A DNA stretch of 64,000 nucleotides. Origin: Variovorax paradoxus. GTDB taxonomy: Bacteria; Pseudomonadota; Gammaproteobacteria; Burkholderiales; Burkholderiaceae_C. The stretch lies in NCBI RefSeq assembly GCF_009755665.1, contig NZ_CP046622.1, positions 3,162,001 through 3,226,000 on the forward strand, read 5' to 3'. The position numbers and the translations under genes are program-made. A model generated the notes under the pieces. The model was not told where the DNA came from. It was given only the letters and a program-made list of their open reading frames with translations, and made no database searches. Positions 21,582 to 31,185 of this stretch are shown piece after piece (position 1 is the first letter of the stretch; every line of letters begins with the position of its first letter).

Positions 21582-22163
21582 TCAGCCGAAGTTCTTCGCC
21601 GCGAAGTCCCAGTTCACCAGCTTGGCCAGGAAGGTCTCGACGAACTTCGGGCGCAGGTTGCGGTAGTCGATGTAATAGGCGTGTTCCCACACGTCCACCG
21701 TCAGCACCGGCGTATCGCCCGTGGTCAGCGGCGTGCCGGCGGCGCCCATGTTCACGATGTCCACAGAACCGTCGGCCTTCTTCACCAGCCACGTCCAGCC
21801 CGAGCCGAAGTTGCCCACGGCCGACTTCACGAAGGCTTCCTTGAACGCGTCGTAGCTACCCCACTTGGCATCGATGGCCTTGGCCAGCGCGCCGCTGGGA
21901 GCACCGCCGCCCTGGGGCTTCATGCAGTTCCAGAAGAAGGTGTGGTTCCAGATCTGGGCAGCGTTGTTGTAGATGCCGCCGCTGGACTTCTTGACGATCT
22001 CCTCGAGGGTCATCGATTCGAACTCGGTGCCCTTTTGCAGGTTGTTCAGGTTCACCACGTAGGCGTTGTGGTGCTTGCCGTAGTGGTACTCGAGGGTTTC
22101 CTTCGAGTACTCGGGTGCCAGCGCGTCAAGCGCATATGGCAGGGGTGGGAGCACATGTTCCAT
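21582..22163 (-). CDS. sodB: superoxide dismutase (Fe type)
   Basis: This 193-residue protein converts superoxide to peroxide and oxygen in the cytoplasm. The four metal ligands are in the expected places: His27, His74 (IWNHTFFW), Asp157 and His161 ([11 protein letters not shown]). The residues around His74 ([14 protein letters not shown]) and the length favour the iron-type enzyme. It is convergent with the DUF192 gene and lies downstream of xseA on the same strand. Confidence 0.95.
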   Translation of the reverse strand: MEHVLPPLPYALDALAPEYSKETLEYHYGKHHNAYVVNLNNLQKGTEFESMTLEEIVKKSSGGIYNNAAQIWNHTFFWNCMKPQGGGAPSGALAKAIDAKWGSYDAFKEAFVKSAVGNFGSGWTWLVKKADGSVDIVNMGAAGTPLTTGDTPVLTVDVWEHAYYIDYRNLRPKFVETFLAKLVNWDFAAKNFG

Positions 22164-22213
22164 GGTTTTTTCTCGTGGGTTGGTTGCGGGGAATAAAGGA
22201 TTCTAGAAAGGAA

Positions 22214-23524
22214 TTACGCACCCGGCGTCGGACGTGGTCCCGTCTCGCCGGGCGTGACGGTCAGGTCGACCGAACCATCGGCGAGCCGCGCAACCACGGC
22301 ATCGCCGGCATTCAGTTTCTTGGCGCTGACGATGGCCCGGCCGTCGGGGCCGGTGAGCCATGCGTAGCCGCGCTGCAGCACCAGGGCTGGGTCGAGCAAC
22401 CGAAGGCGCAAGGCCACGCGCTCGAGGCGCTCGCGTCGCTGCGCCAACGCGCGCTCGAGCTTCAACGGGAAATCGGCCGAAATGGAACGTGGCACATGGG
22501 CAAGACGCTCGGCTCTCGATCGCAATGCGTAGTGCAGCCGCTGGGCTTGGTGCGCCAATCGAAGCTGCTGGCGCGCCACGAGCGCCGAAGGCCGGCCGAG
22601 CCGCGCCGCCGCCTGGTCGAGCCGCTGGCCCAGCACGTCGAGACGCGCACCCACCGCATCGCCGAGGCGCTCTTCCAGCAGGTCGAGTGCACCGAGCCAC
22701 ATCGCCTGCGGAGCGCTGACGAGTTCCGCCGCCGCCGTGGGTGTGGGCGCGCGCAGATCGGCGCAAAAGTCGGCGATGGTGAAGTCGGTTTCGTGCCCCA
22801 CGCCGCAGATCAGTGGCACCGGGCTCTGGACGATGGTGCGGGCCAGGGTTTCGTCGTTGAAGGCCCAGAGGTCTTCGATGGAGCCGCCGCCCCGCACCAG
22901 CAGGATCACGTCGACCGCCGGCTGCAATGAATAGAACGATTGCAGCGCACGAACGAGCTCCGCCGGCGCACCTGCGCCCTGCACCGCCGCCGGCGCCAGA
23001 ACCACCGGAATGTGCGGAACGCGGCGCCGCAACGCCGTGACAACGTCGTGCAAAGCCGCTGCGCCGAGCGAGGTGACGAGGCCCACCGAGCGCGGCATGG
23101 TGGGCAGCGCCCGCTTGCGCGCGGCATCGAAAAGCCCCTCGGCTTCGAGCCGCGCCTTGCGCTGCAGGAACTGCTCGAACAATGCCCCCTGCCCCGCGCG
23201 CTGCAGGCTTTCGACCACCAGCTGCAGATCGCCGCGCGGCTCGTAGACCGCCAGGCGCCCACGCACCTCGACCTGGTCGCCGTCGCGCGGCGAAAAATCA
23301 AGCAGGCCGGCAGCCCGGCGGAACATCGCACAGCGCAACTGGCCGGACGCGTCCTTGAGCGCGAAGTAACAATGTCCACTTGAGGCGCGCGAAAAACCCG
23401 AGATTTCGCCGCGCACCGCGACCGGATTGAACCGCGCGTCGAGCGCATCGGCAACCGCGCGGCACAAAGCGCCGACAGCCCAGATCCGCGGACCCGGTGT
23501 GGCATTCGGTTCACGCAAGTTCAC
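22214..23524 (-). CDS. xseA: exodeoxyribonuclease VII large subunit
   Basis: This protein of about 436 residues degrades single-stranded DNA with XseB. The order is the N-terminal OB fold (VRGEISGFSRASSGHCYFAL), the catalytic region with LVRGGGSIEDLWAFNDE and ICGVGHETDFTIADF, a long helical region and a C-terminal ALVLQRGYAWLTGPDG segment. The frame stays open further upstream but without family sequence. GTG 23524 is chosen; GTG 23533 is possible too. No clear ribosome site helps. xseB is not in the window. Confidence 0.93.
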   Translation of the reverse strand: MNLREPNATPGPRIWAVGALCRAVADALDARFNPVAVRGEISGFSRASSGHCYFALKDASGQLRCAMFRRAAGLLDFSPRDGDQVEVRGRLAVYEPRGDLQLVVESLQRAGQGALFEQFLQRKARLEAEGLFDAARKRALPTMPRSVGLVTSLGAAALHDVVTALRRRVPHIPVVLAPAAVQGAGAPAELVRALQSFYSLQPAVDVILLVRGGGSIEDLWAFNDETLARTIVQSPVPLICGVGHETDFTIADFCADLRAPTPTAAAELVSAPQAMWLGALDLLEERLGDAVGARLDVLGQRLDQAAARLGRPSALVARQQLRLAHQAQRLHYALRSRAERLAHVPRSISADFPLKLERALAQRRERLERVALRLRLLDPALVLQRGYAWLTGPDGRAIVSAKKLNAGDAVVARLADGSVDLTVTPGETGPRPTPGA

Positions 23525-23837
23525 AAATCGCACAAGTGGCCGGCAGCCACTCTTCCACAGTGAGCGGCCACCCACCGGCGGTGAAACCCTGATACGAAAC
23601 AGGCGCACGGTTTGTCGTGCAAGCTGTTGATTTCATTGAAGAAAGTGCTGCTCAAAATTCAATCGATCTAATGGAAGGCCCGTTCCATGCGGGTCCGGAG
23701 CTGTTGCGCATCGGGTTAGTCACAAAGTTATCCACAGAATCTGTGCGTCTCCGCTTACATGCAAACAAGCCGCGTGGCGGTTGTGGGCTCGGTGGATAAT
23801 CGCCGCGCATTTGCAGTCTACGGGCCGGAGGATTTTC
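23525..23837. other. AT-rich gene-free stretch with two DnaA-box-like sites
   Basis: These 313 bases between the divergent xseA and exbB genes hold no convincing gene. A perfect DnaA-box consensus TTATCCACA lies at 23728-23736. A near match in the opposite orientation (TTATCCACC on the minus strand) lies at 23791-23799. The stretch is clearly richer in A+T than its flanks. Promoters for both genes must lie here, but I could not assign them. Confidence 0.5.
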
Positions 23838-24470
23838 TTGTTTTCCATCATAGTTGCCGCGGGCTGGCCGATTTGGCCATTGCTCGCTTGTTCGGTCATC
23901 GCGCTCGCGCTGGTTATAGAACGTTTCACAAGTCTGAAGACCGTGAAGGTCCTTCCGCCCAAACTGCTCGACGAGGCGATGACCGTCTCTCACGGCGCGG
24001 TTCCCGGTCCGGACGTGGTGACCAAGCTCGAACGCAATTCGATGCTCGGCCAGGTGCTGGCCGCCGGGCTGCGCGCGCTCAACGCCAACCCGCGCTGCAC
24101 CGAAGACGACCTGCGCGCAGCCATGGAAGCCTCGGGGCGTACCGTGGCGCATAAGCTGGAGCGCTACCTGCCCGCCCTGGCGACCATCGCGTCGGCGGCG
24201 CCGCTGCTCGGCCTCCTGGGCACGGTGATCGGCATGATCGAGATCTTCGGCTCGCAATCGCCCGGAAGCGGCGCGGTGGGTTCCGGCAACCCGGCGCAGC
24301 TGGCGCACGGTATTTCGATTGCGCTCTACAACACGGCCTTCGGCCTGATCGTGGCCATTCCGACGCTGATCTTCTGGCGCTATTTCCGCAGCCGCGTCGA
24401 CGAATACCTGTTGAACCTCGAACTGTCGGGCGAGCGCTTTGCCCGCCACCTGAACGCGCTCCGGAAATGA
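23838..24470 (+). CDS. exbB: ExbB/TolQ/MotA-family proton channel protein
   Basis: This 210-residue inner-membrane protein has three transmembrane segments: an N-terminal one from IVAAGWPIWPLLACSVIAL, one around IASAAPLLGLLGTVIGMIEIF and one around ALYNTAFGLIVAIPTLIFW. With ExbD it forms a proton-driven energiser for TonB-type import. The start is TTG 23838, because GGAGGATT (23827-23834) is ideally placed and the protein then begins MFSII, the usual start in relatives. exbD follows. Confidence 0.88.
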   Translation: MFSIIVAAGWPIWPLLACSVIALALVIERFTSLKTVKVLPPKLLDEAMTVSHGAVPGPDVVTKLERNSMLGQVLAAGLRALNANPRCTEDDLRAAMEASGRTVAHKLERYLPALATIASAAPLLGLLGTVIGMIEIFGSQSPGSGAVGSGNPAQLAHGISIALYNTAFGLIVAIPTLIFWRYFRSRVDEYLLNLELSGERFARHLNALRK

Positions 24471-24516
24471 TGGCGCCCACGCTTGCCACTGCCGCGTCGT
24501 TCGACGGAGACCTCGC

Positions 24517-24957
24517 ATGAGCCGCGGCCGCATGCATTTCCGCCACGGGGCGCGGGACGAGCCCGAGATCAACCTGATCCCGTTCATCGACGTGCTGCTG
24601 GTCGTTCTCATCTTTTTGATGCTGTCGACCACCTACAGCAAGTTCACGGAGATGCAGCTGCGCCTGCCGACGGCGGATGTCGATTCGCAGCGCGACTACC
24701 CCAAGGAAGTGATCGTGACGGTGTCCGCCGACGGGCGCTACTCGATCAACAAGACGCCCGTTGCCGATCGCAACGTGGCAACTGTGGCCGCTGCACTCGG
24801 TGCGGCAGCCACGGGCGGCAAGGACAGCGTGGTCATCATCAGTGCCGATGCCAGCAGCCCGCACCAGTCCGTGATCACGGTCATGGAAGCGGCGCGCCGC
24901 GCGGGCTTGGTGCAGATCACCTTCGCAGCCCAGTCGACGGCGCAAGCAGGACGCTGA
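24517..24957 (+). CDS. exbD: ExbD/TolR-family biopolymer transport protein
   Basis: This 146-residue protein has a short cytoplasmic N-terminus, one transmembrane helix (about 19-40) carrying the functionally critical Asp25 (NLIPFIDVLLVVL), and a periplasmic domain. It partners the ExbB-like protein 46 bases upstream. GGAGACC precedes the ATG. Its stop is immediately followed by the lpxK start, so the energiser and lipid A kinase genes are co-transcribed. Confidence 0.92.
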   Translation: MSRGRMHFRHGARDEPEINLIPFIDVLLVVLIFLMLSTTYSKFTEMQLRLPTADVDSQRDYPKEVIVTVSADGRYSINKTPVADRNVATVAAALGAAATGGKDSVVIISADASSPHQSVITVMEAARRAGLVQITFAAQSTAQAGR

Positions 24958-25983
24958 GTGCCGCCCTACGGCCGCAGCAGCAGTACCGGCGCACCGGCCT
25001 CCCGGCTGCAGCGCGCCTGGCTGCATCGCGGTGTGCTGGCGTGCCTGCTGTGGCCTCTGTCGCTTGTTTATGCGGCGCTTTTTGCGTTGCGGCGCTGGTT
25101 CTACCGGCTGGGGTGGCTGAAGACCGAACGCGTAGAAGCGCCCGTGATCGTGGTCGGCAACGTCATTGCGGGCGGCGCCGGCAAGACGCCGGTCGTGATG
25201 GCCGTGGTTCGGCATCTGCAGGCTCGCGGCGTGCATGTCGGAGTGATCTCGCGTGGCTACGGCCGCCGCACCGGTGACTGCCGTGAAGTGCTGGAGGAAA
25301 GCGATCCGCAAGACGTCGGCGACGAGCCGGCGCTGATCCGCCACGCCACCGGTGCGCCCGTTTTCGTGGCGCGGCACCGCGCCGAAGCCGCACAGGCCCT
25401 GCTGGCACAGCACCCGACGACGCAAGTCATCGTGAGCGACGACGGGCTGCAACACCTGGCGCTTGCGCGCGATATCGAGATTTGCGTGTTCGACGACCGC
25501 GGAATCGGCAATGGCTGGCGGCTGCCCGCCGGTCCGTTGCGCGAGGCTTGGCCGCGCCGGTGCGACCTGGTGCTCCACAGCGGCGCGCAACCTGCATTCG
25601 GCGGCGGCTACACCGCCACCCGCGCATTGGCGCACGACGCCGTGGCGCGCGACGGCAAGCGCGTGCCGCTGAGCGCCCTCGCCGGCAATCCGGTGATTGC
25701 GCTCGCGGCCATTGCCCGGCCCGATGCGTTTTTCGAAATGCTGAGCGCTCGCGGCCTCACACTGGCCGAGACGATTGCGCTGCCCGACCACTTCGATTTC
25801 AGTGGCTGGCAAGCCCCTTCCGACACCGGGCACCTGCTGCTCTGCACCGAAAAAGACGCGGTCAAGCTGTGGCAAAAAGCCCCCGGTGCATTGGCCGTGC
25901 CGTTGCATTTCGCACCCGCGCCGGAATTCTTCGCCGCGCTCGACGCAAAGCTATCATCGCTCGATGGATACCAAGCTGCTTGA
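24958..25983 (+). CDS. lpxK: tetraacyldisaccharide 4'-kinase
   Basis: This 341-residue inner-membrane-associated kinase phosphorylates the 4' position of the lipid A disaccharide. The P-loop is [12 protein letters not shown] (67-78), and family segments SRGYGRR and [14 protein letters not shown] follow. An N-terminal hydrophobic segment lies at about 26-43. It starts at GTG 24958 directly after the exbD stop. Its end overlaps the Trm112-like gene by 20 bases. Confidence 0.95.
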   Translation: MPPYGRSSSTGAPASRLQRAWLHRGVLACLLWPLSLVYAALFALRRWFYRLGWLKTERVEAPVIVVGNVIAGGAGKTPVVMAVVRHLQARGVHVGVISRGYGRRTGDCREVLEESDPQDVGDEPALIRHATGAPVFVARHRAEAAQALLAQHPTTQVIVSDDGLQHLALARDIEICVFDDRGIGNGWRLPAGPLREAWPRRCDLVLHSGAQPAFGGGYTATRALAHDAVARDGKRVPLSALAGNPVIALAAIARPDAFFEMLSARGLTLAETIALPDHFDFSGWQAPSDTGHLLLCTEKDAVKLWQKAPGALAVPLHFAPAPEFFAALDAKLSSLDGYQAA

Positions 25984-26146
25984 ACTGCTCGTCTGCCCCG
26001 TGACCAAGGGCCCGCTGACCTGGAACGCCGAAAAGCAGGAGCTCTGCTCGCGCAGCGCCCGCCTCGCCTACCCGGTGCGCGACGGAATTCCGGTGCTGCT
26101 CGAGAACGAGGCGCGCACCCTGTCCGACGAAGAGCTGGGGCTGTGA
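25964..26146 (+). CDS. Trm112-like (YcaR-type) small protein
   Basis: This 60-residue protein has the YcaR/Trm112 sequence [35 protein letters not shown] and a C-terminal ARTLSDEEL. Only two cysteines (residues 11 and 28) remain of a zinc-ribbon-like pattern. The family sits between lpxK and kdsB in many Proteobacteria. It starts at ATG 25964 within lpxK and ends overlapping kdsB by 4 bases, so it is strongly coupled. Its role is not established. Confidence 0.88.
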   Translation: MDTKLLELLVCPVTKGPLTWNAEKQELCSRSARLAYPVRDGIPVLLENEARTLSDEELGL

Positions 26147-26913
26147 GCTTTACCGTTCTGGTACCAGCGCGCCTGGCTTCGACCAGGCTACCCAACAAAC
26201 CTCTGGCGGACATCGCCGGCTTGCCCATGGTGGTGCGCGTGGCGCAGCGGGCGAGCCAATCGACCGCGCTGCGGGTGGTGGTTGCCGCAGACGACCTTTC
26301 CATCGTCGCGGCCTGCAAGCAACACGGCGTGGAGGCGATCCTCACGCGACAGGACCATCCGAGCGGCACAGACCGCCTTGCCGAGGCCTGCGAGCAACTC
26401 GCGCTCGACGCCGACGACATCGTCGTCAATGTGCAAGGCGACGAGCCGCTGATCGACCCTGCGCTGATCGACGCGGTCGCGTCCGCTCTCGCCCTTCGTC
26501 CGGAAGCCGCCATGAGTACCGCGGCCCACGAGATCGATTCGCTCGACGATTTCGTGAATCCGAACGTGGTGAAGGCGGTGCTCGACGCACAAGGCAACGC
26601 GCTGTACTTCAGCCGCGCGCCTGTTCCGTGGTGGCGCGACGGCTCGGTCAACCGCGTGCCCACGGCGCTGCCAAGTCCGGCTCCGCTGCGTCACATCGGC
26701 ATCTACGGGTACCGCGCGGGTTTCGTGCGCAAATTCCCTTTGTTGCCGCCGGCTCCCGTCGAGGCGACCGAAGCTCTGGAGCAACTGCGTGCGCTCTGGC
26801 ATGGGCATCGCATCGCGGTGCATGTCACCCATGCGGCTCCCGGGCCGGGCATCGACACCCCTGACGACCTGGCCCGCGTTCGGGCACTGTTCGCGGCCAA
26901 CCCCGCACCTTGA
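26143..26913 (+). CDS. kdsB: 3-deoxy-manno-octulosonate cytidylyltransferase
   Basis: This 256-residue enzyme makes CMP-Kdo from CTP and Kdo for LPS inner core. Typical motifs are [17 protein letters not shown] (5-21), [13 protein letters not shown] and [12 protein letters not shown]. The CTP-binding N-terminal loop is complete. It starts at GTG 26143 in a GTGA overlap with the preceding stop. Together with lpxK and the Kdo hydroxylase at 46 kb it marks LPS synthesis as a theme of this window. Confidence 0.95.
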   Translation: MSFTVLVPARLASTRLPNKPLADIAGLPMVVRVAQRASQSTALRVVVAADDLSIVAACKQHGVEAILTRQDHPSGTDRLAEACEQLALDADDIVVNVQGDEPLIDPALIDAVASALALRPEAAMSTAAHEIDSLDDFVNPNVVKAVLDAQGNALYFSRAPVPWWRDGSVNRVPTALPSPAPLRHIGIYGYRAGFVRKFPLLPPAPVEATEALEQLRALWHGHRIAVHVTHAAPGPGIDTPDDLARVRALFAANPAP

Positions 26914-27031
26914 AGCGGGTCGCCGCAAGAGCGGCTGTAACGGAATTTCTTCACGCTCACGCATGCTATCCTCGACGCAATTCCGCCTTGCACGGCTCCT
27001 GGGCCGGCGCTTGGCGCGACACAAGATCTAA

Positions 27032-27706
<675 letters not shown>

Positions 27707-27769
27707 AATTCAGCAGGCCGGCGGGCTGCCTTGGCAGCTTGCGCGCCTGCCTGTCTGCCCCGCTGCTTT

Positions 27770-28753
27770 TCAGGCGGCAGTCTCGATCAGTTCCAGCATC
27801 AACGCGATCCGCGCCTTGACCGGCGTCAGGGCACCGGCATCGCGCAGCTTGTCATCAGGCCTCGGAAGAATGCGCCCGCTAGCGCAGCGCGTGGCGCGCA
27901 GCACCGCAACCCCCGCGTCCTGCGCACGAAGCCCGGCAGCCTCCAGCGCATGGTGCACCGTGCCGTTGCCCGTCGCGGCCAGAACCAGGCCGCGCACTGG
28001 CTCGGCGACGCCCGTCGCCCGTTCCTGAAGCAGCAAGTCGACGATCGCGCCGGTCGCACCGGCGTGGCTGGTGAGGATTTCGACCCTCGGCCATTGCATC
28101 GGCGCGCCTTCGCCTGTTTCGAGAATTTTTGAGCTCGTCGCCGGTTCAGGCCATTCCCGCAAGCGCCGAACCGCCCCCTCTTCCACATAGCCGACCGGAC
28201 CGGCGTCGCCCGAAGCAAACGCATCCTGACGGTAGGTGTGCACCTTCTGGACATCGAAGGCGCTGTGGATCGCGCCTGCGCAAACCACGGTTACGCCATG
28301 CGCCGCCGGAGTGGCCGCGACCGCGATGGCGTCGCGCACGTTCTGCGGGCCGTCGGGCGAGAGCGAACTGGCCGGTCGCATGGCGCAGGTCAGCACCACA
28401 GGCTTGTCGGGCGCAAGCACTGCCTGAAGAAAGAAGGCGGTTTCTTCGAGAGTGTCGGTGCCGTGCGTGATCACCACGCCGGCCACGTCGGCCTCGGCCA
28501 GCCAGAAAGCACAACGCCGGGCGAGCTGCAGCCAGACGCCGGGTTCCATGTCCTTGCTGTCGAGTTGCGCCACCTGCTCCGCCGCAAGCGCGAGGCCTTC
28601 GGGGGCTTCGATGCCGCCGAGCAGATCTGCCACGCCCACTTGGCCGGCCGTGTAGCCGATGTTGTCGCCGCCGCTTGCGGCACGGCCGGCAATGGTGCCG
28701 CCCGTTCCCAGAACCACAATGCGCTGCAGGCTCGGCGAGAGCGAATTAACCAT
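27770..28753 (-). CDS. L-asparaginase
   Basis: This 327-residue enzyme hydrolyses asparagine to aspartate and ammonia. Both catalytic threonine motifs are present: VLGTGGTIAG (Thr17 to Thr20 region) and THGTDTLEET (96-105). It has no signal peptide, so it is cytoplasmic type I in location, although its length is also compatible with periplasmic-type relatives lacking a leader. It is divergent from lexA; its ATG at 28753 lies next to the TTGCCA that may serve lexA, so the LexA-box region is shared. Confidence 0.92.
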   Translation of the reverse strand: MVNSLSPSLQRIVVLGTGGTIAGRAASGGDNIGYTAGQVGVADLLGGIEAPEGLALAAEQVAQLDSKDMEPGVWLQLARRCAFWLAEADVAGVVITHGTDTLEETAFFLQAVLAPDKPVVLTCAMRPASSLSPDGPQNVRDAIAVAATPAAHGVTVVCAGAIHSAFDVQKVHTYRQDAFASGDAGPVGYVEEGAVRRLREWPEPATSSKILETGEGAPMQWPRVEILTSHAGATGAIVDLLLQERATGVAEPVRGLVLAATGNGTVHHALEAAGLRAQDAGVAVLRATRCASGRILPRPDDKLRDAGALTPVKARIALMLELIETAA

Positions 28754-28773
28754 GGCTTGCCAACTTTTAAAAA

Positions 28774-28808
28774 CTGGTTAAAAATACAGGTACTGGATAT
28801 CTAGCCAG
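28774..28808 (+). promoter_or_regulatory. two tandem LexA (SOS) boxes before lexA
   Basis: CTGGTTAAAAATACAG (28774-28789) and CTGGATATCTAGCCAG (28793-28808) both fit CTG-N10-CAG, the LexA-box form used by proteobacteria of the E. coli type. They lie 19 bases apart start to start and just before the lexA ribosome site (AAGGA at 28815-28819). Two boxes also precede E. coli lexA. LexA should repress its own gene here and may also affect the divergent asparaginase gene. Confidence 0.85.
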
Positions 28809-28826
28809 TGCCGCAAGGAACAACAT

Positions 28827-29510
28827 ATGCAGTTCGCCGTGAAGCTTACCGCCCGCCAGCAGCAAATCCTGGACTTGATCCAGAGCGCCATCGCACGCAC
28901 CGGCGCTCCGCCCACGCGGGCAGAAATTGCCAATGAGCTGGGCTTCAAGTCGGCCAACGCCGCCGAAGAGCATCTGCAGGCGCTTGCCCGCAAGGGTGTG
29001 ATCGAACTCGTCAGCGGCACCTCGCGCGGCATCCGGCTCAAGGGCGATGCGCTGCGCTCGCTCAACGAGTCGCGCCATCGCGAAGGCAGCCAGTTCTCTC
29101 TCTCGCTGCCCGGCATGGCGCAGTTGGCACTGCCTCTCATCGGCCGTGTTGCGGCGGGTTCACCCATCCTCGCGCAAGAACATGTCGACCAGACCTACTA
29201 CGTCGAGAACACGCTGTTCCAGCGCCAGCCCGACTACCTGCTGAAGGTGCGCGGCATGTCCATGCGCGACGCCGGCATCATGGACGGCGACCTGCTGGCG
29301 GTGCAAGCCACCAAGGAAGCCCGCAACGGCCAGATCGTGGTGGCCCGCCTCGGCGACGAAGTCACGGTCAAGCGCCTCAAGCGCAACAAGCAGGTCATCG
29401 AGCTGCACGCCGAAAACCCCGACTACCCGACCATCGTGGTTCAGCCCGGCGAGCCGTTCGAAATCGAAGGCCTGGCCGTCGGCCTCATTCGCAACACCAT
29501 GCTGATGTAG
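28827..29510 (+). CDS. lexA: SOS repressor LexA
   Basis: This 227-residue repressor has an N-terminal winged helix ([27 protein letters not shown]) and a C-terminal S24 self-cleavage domain. The cleavage site Ala110-Gly111 (RVAAGSP), nucleophile Ser145 ([10 protein letters not shown]) and general base Lys182 (TVKRLKR) are all in place. It is slightly longer than E. coli LexA because of an insert between the domains (about 75-98). Two LexA boxes precede it. Confidence 0.97.
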   Translation: MQFAVKLTARQQQILDLIQSAIARTGAPPTRAEIANELGFKSANAAEEHLQALARKGVIELVSGTSRGIRLKGDALRSLNESRHREGSQFSLSLPGMAQLALPLIGRVAAGSPILAQEHVDQTYYVENTLFQRQPDYLLKVRGMSMRDAGIMDGDLLAVQATKEARNGQIVVARLGDEVTVKRLKRNKQVIELHAENPDYPTIVVQPGEPFEIEGLAVGLIRNTMLM

Positions 29511-29617
29511 GCCCCGCGGCCTGCCGCGAAAGCAGCACCCCATCCGGTCGCCACAGGTGGCGGGCGTATGGCGCGAAGTCGCCATCACCCTGTTGCGCCC
29601 GATCAAAGAAATCCTGC

Positions 29618-29633
29618 CTGTGTTCAACCTCAG
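29618..29633 (+). promoter_or_regulatory. possible third LexA box
   Basis: CTGTGTTCAACCTCAG fits CTG-N10-CAG and lies 18 bases before the start of the small gene at 29651. The left half (CTGT) is perfect and the right half (TCAG) has one mismatch to ACAG. The motif is loose, so chance matches occur in GC-rich DNA; position is the main argument. Confidence 0.4.
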
Positions 29634-29650
29634 ACTTTTTTGGAGTTCAC

Positions 29651-30025
29651 ATGGGAATCGCCCTCCTCGCCATCGTTGATTTGTGGATGCCGCTGCAATC
29701 GCTCGCAAGCCGGCTGCTGCCGGCACGCCGCCCGCGCCGCCGCGACAGCGGCAGTGCTTCCGCAGGCTTGCGCTACGTCGCGGTCCGGCCCTCATGCACG
29801 GCCCGGGCCCATGGTCCGGCGGCCTCTGCTGATGCAGCACCCGCGCCCGCACGGCCCCTGCGCGTCATTCGCGTGGTGGACGGCCTGCAGGGCGAAAAAC
29901 GCAGCACCAACCGCATGGTGATTTCCGGCCGCATGGCCGACGTTTGCGCCGAACTCGACCGGCTGGCGGCACTCGAGGCCATGGAAGCCGTCAGCACCGC
30001 GCCGGGCTCCACACGCCTGCATTGA
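29651..30025 (+). CDS. conserved small protein of unknown function downstream of lexA
   Basis: This 124-residue protein has an N-terminal hydrophobic segment (MGIALLAIVDLWMPLQSLAS), an Arg/Ala-rich middle and a better-formed C-terminal domain beginning PLRVIRVVDGLQGEKRS and continuing RMVISGRMADVCAELDRLAALE. I recognise no family. TTGGAG lies 6-10 bases before the ATG. Its place right after lexA, with a possible LexA box in front, makes an SOS role conceivable; lexA-linked genes in other bacteria include sulA, but no SulA similarity is seen. Confidence 0.65.
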   Translation: MGIALLAIVDLWMPLQSLASRLLPARRPRRRDSGSASAGLRYVAVRPSCTARAHGPAASADAAPAPARPLRVIRVVDGLQGEKRSTNRMVISGRMADVCAELDRLAALEAMEAVSTAPGSTRLH

Positions 30026-30117
30026 GGGCATGCAACCCCCGGTGACCACTGCCCGGGGCGGGTATCCAAACGTTCACACGCGCGTCATGCCAATGCTGCG
30101 AGGCACAATGGCACGCC

Positions 30118-31125
30118 ATGAACATTGTGATCCTCGACGATTACCAGGACGCCGTACGCAAGCTGCGCTGCGCCACCAAGCTGGACGCGTACGCGGCCAA
30201 GGTCTACACCAACACGGTCAAGGGCATTGGTCAACTGTCAATCCGGCTGAAAGACGCCGACGTGATCGTGCTGATCCGCGAGCGCACCCATATCTCGCGC
30301 CAGCTGATCGAGAAGCTGCCGAAGCTCAAGCTCATTTCGCAGACAGGGCGCGTGGGCAACCATATCGACGTCACAGCCTGTACCGAGAGGGGCGTGGCGG
30401 TGGCCGAGGGCACCGGCTCTCCCCAGGCGCCCGCCGAACTCACCTGGGCGCTGATCATGGCGGCCATGCGGCGCTTGCCGCAGTACATCAGCAACCTCAA
30501 GCATGGCGCCTGGCAGCAATCGGGGCTCAAGTCGGCTTCGATGCCGCCCAACTTCGGGTTGGGCTCGGTGCTCAAGGGCAAGACGCTCTGCATCTGGGGC
30601 TACGGCCGCATCGGCCAACTGGTGGCTCGCTACGGCCAAGCCTTCGGCATGCAGGTCGTCATCTGGGGCCGCGAGGCAAGCTGTGCCAAGGCCAGGTCCG
30701 ACGGCTTCCAGGTGGCGCAGAACCGGCACGAGTTCTTTGCCGCGGCCGATGTGCTGTCGGTACACCTGCGGCTCAACGAAGAAACCATGGGCCTGGTCAC
30801 GCTCGAAGACCTTTCGCGCATGAAGCCGACGGCGCTCTTCGTCAACACCTCGCGCGCGGAGCTGGTCGAGCCCGATGCCCTGCTGGCGGCGCTCAATCGC
30901 GGCCGACCGGGACTGGCGGCGGTCGACGTGTTCGAGAGCGAGCCGCCGCTGCAGGGCCACGCGCTCTTGCGCCTCGAAAACTGCATCTGCACGCCGCATA
31001 TCGGCTACGTGGAGCAAGACAGCTACGAGAGCTATTTCGGGCAGGCTTTCGACAACGTGGTGAGCTTCATCAAGGGCAACCCCACCAACATCGTGAATCC
31101 GGGCGCGCTGCAGGTTCGCCGGTGA
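30118..31125 (+). CDS. D-2-hydroxyacid dehydrogenase family protein
   Basis: This 335-residue NAD-dependent oxidoreductase has the Rossmann motif GYGRIG (161-166) and the family catalytic set Arg246 (NTSRAELV), Glu275 (FESEPPL) and His294 (TPHIGYV). The N-terminal substrate half begins MNIVILDDYQDAV. Relatives are annotated as phosphoglycerate-dehydrogenase-like, but it lacks ACT or regulatory domains, so serine synthesis is not implied. The substrate is unknown. An MFS transporter follows after 60 bases. Confidence 0.9.
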   Translation: MNIVILDDYQDAVRKLRCATKLDAYAAKVYTNTVKGIGQLSIRLKDADVIVLIRERTHISRQLIEKLPKLKLISQTGRVGNHIDVTACTERGVAVAEGTGSPQAPAELTWALIMAAMRRLPQYISNLKHGAWQQSGLKSASMPPNFGLGSVLKGKTLCIWGYGRIGQLVARYGQAFGMQVVIWGREASCAKARSDGFQVAQNRHEFFAAADVLSVHLRLNEETMGLVTLEDLSRMKPTALFVNTSRAELVEPDALLAALNRGRPGLAAVDVFESEPPLQGHALLRLENCICTPHIGYVEQDSYESYFGQAFDNVVSFIKGNPTNIVNPGALQVRR

Positions 31126-31185
31126 TTTCATGAGCCGCCGGGCCGCCCCAAGGCGAACACCGCAGCCGAAGGCGAAGGGCCTCCA

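Noticed and set aside
23728..23799. Chromosome replication origin
   Set aside because: Only two DnaA-box-like sites are present, and none of the usual origin-linked genes (dnaA, dnaN, gidA, parAB) are nearby.
27725..27738. Hairpin GCTGCC-TT-GGCAGC after adk
   Set aside because: Two-base loop and no T-run on either strand. Not a convincing terminator for adk or the convergent asparaginase gene.
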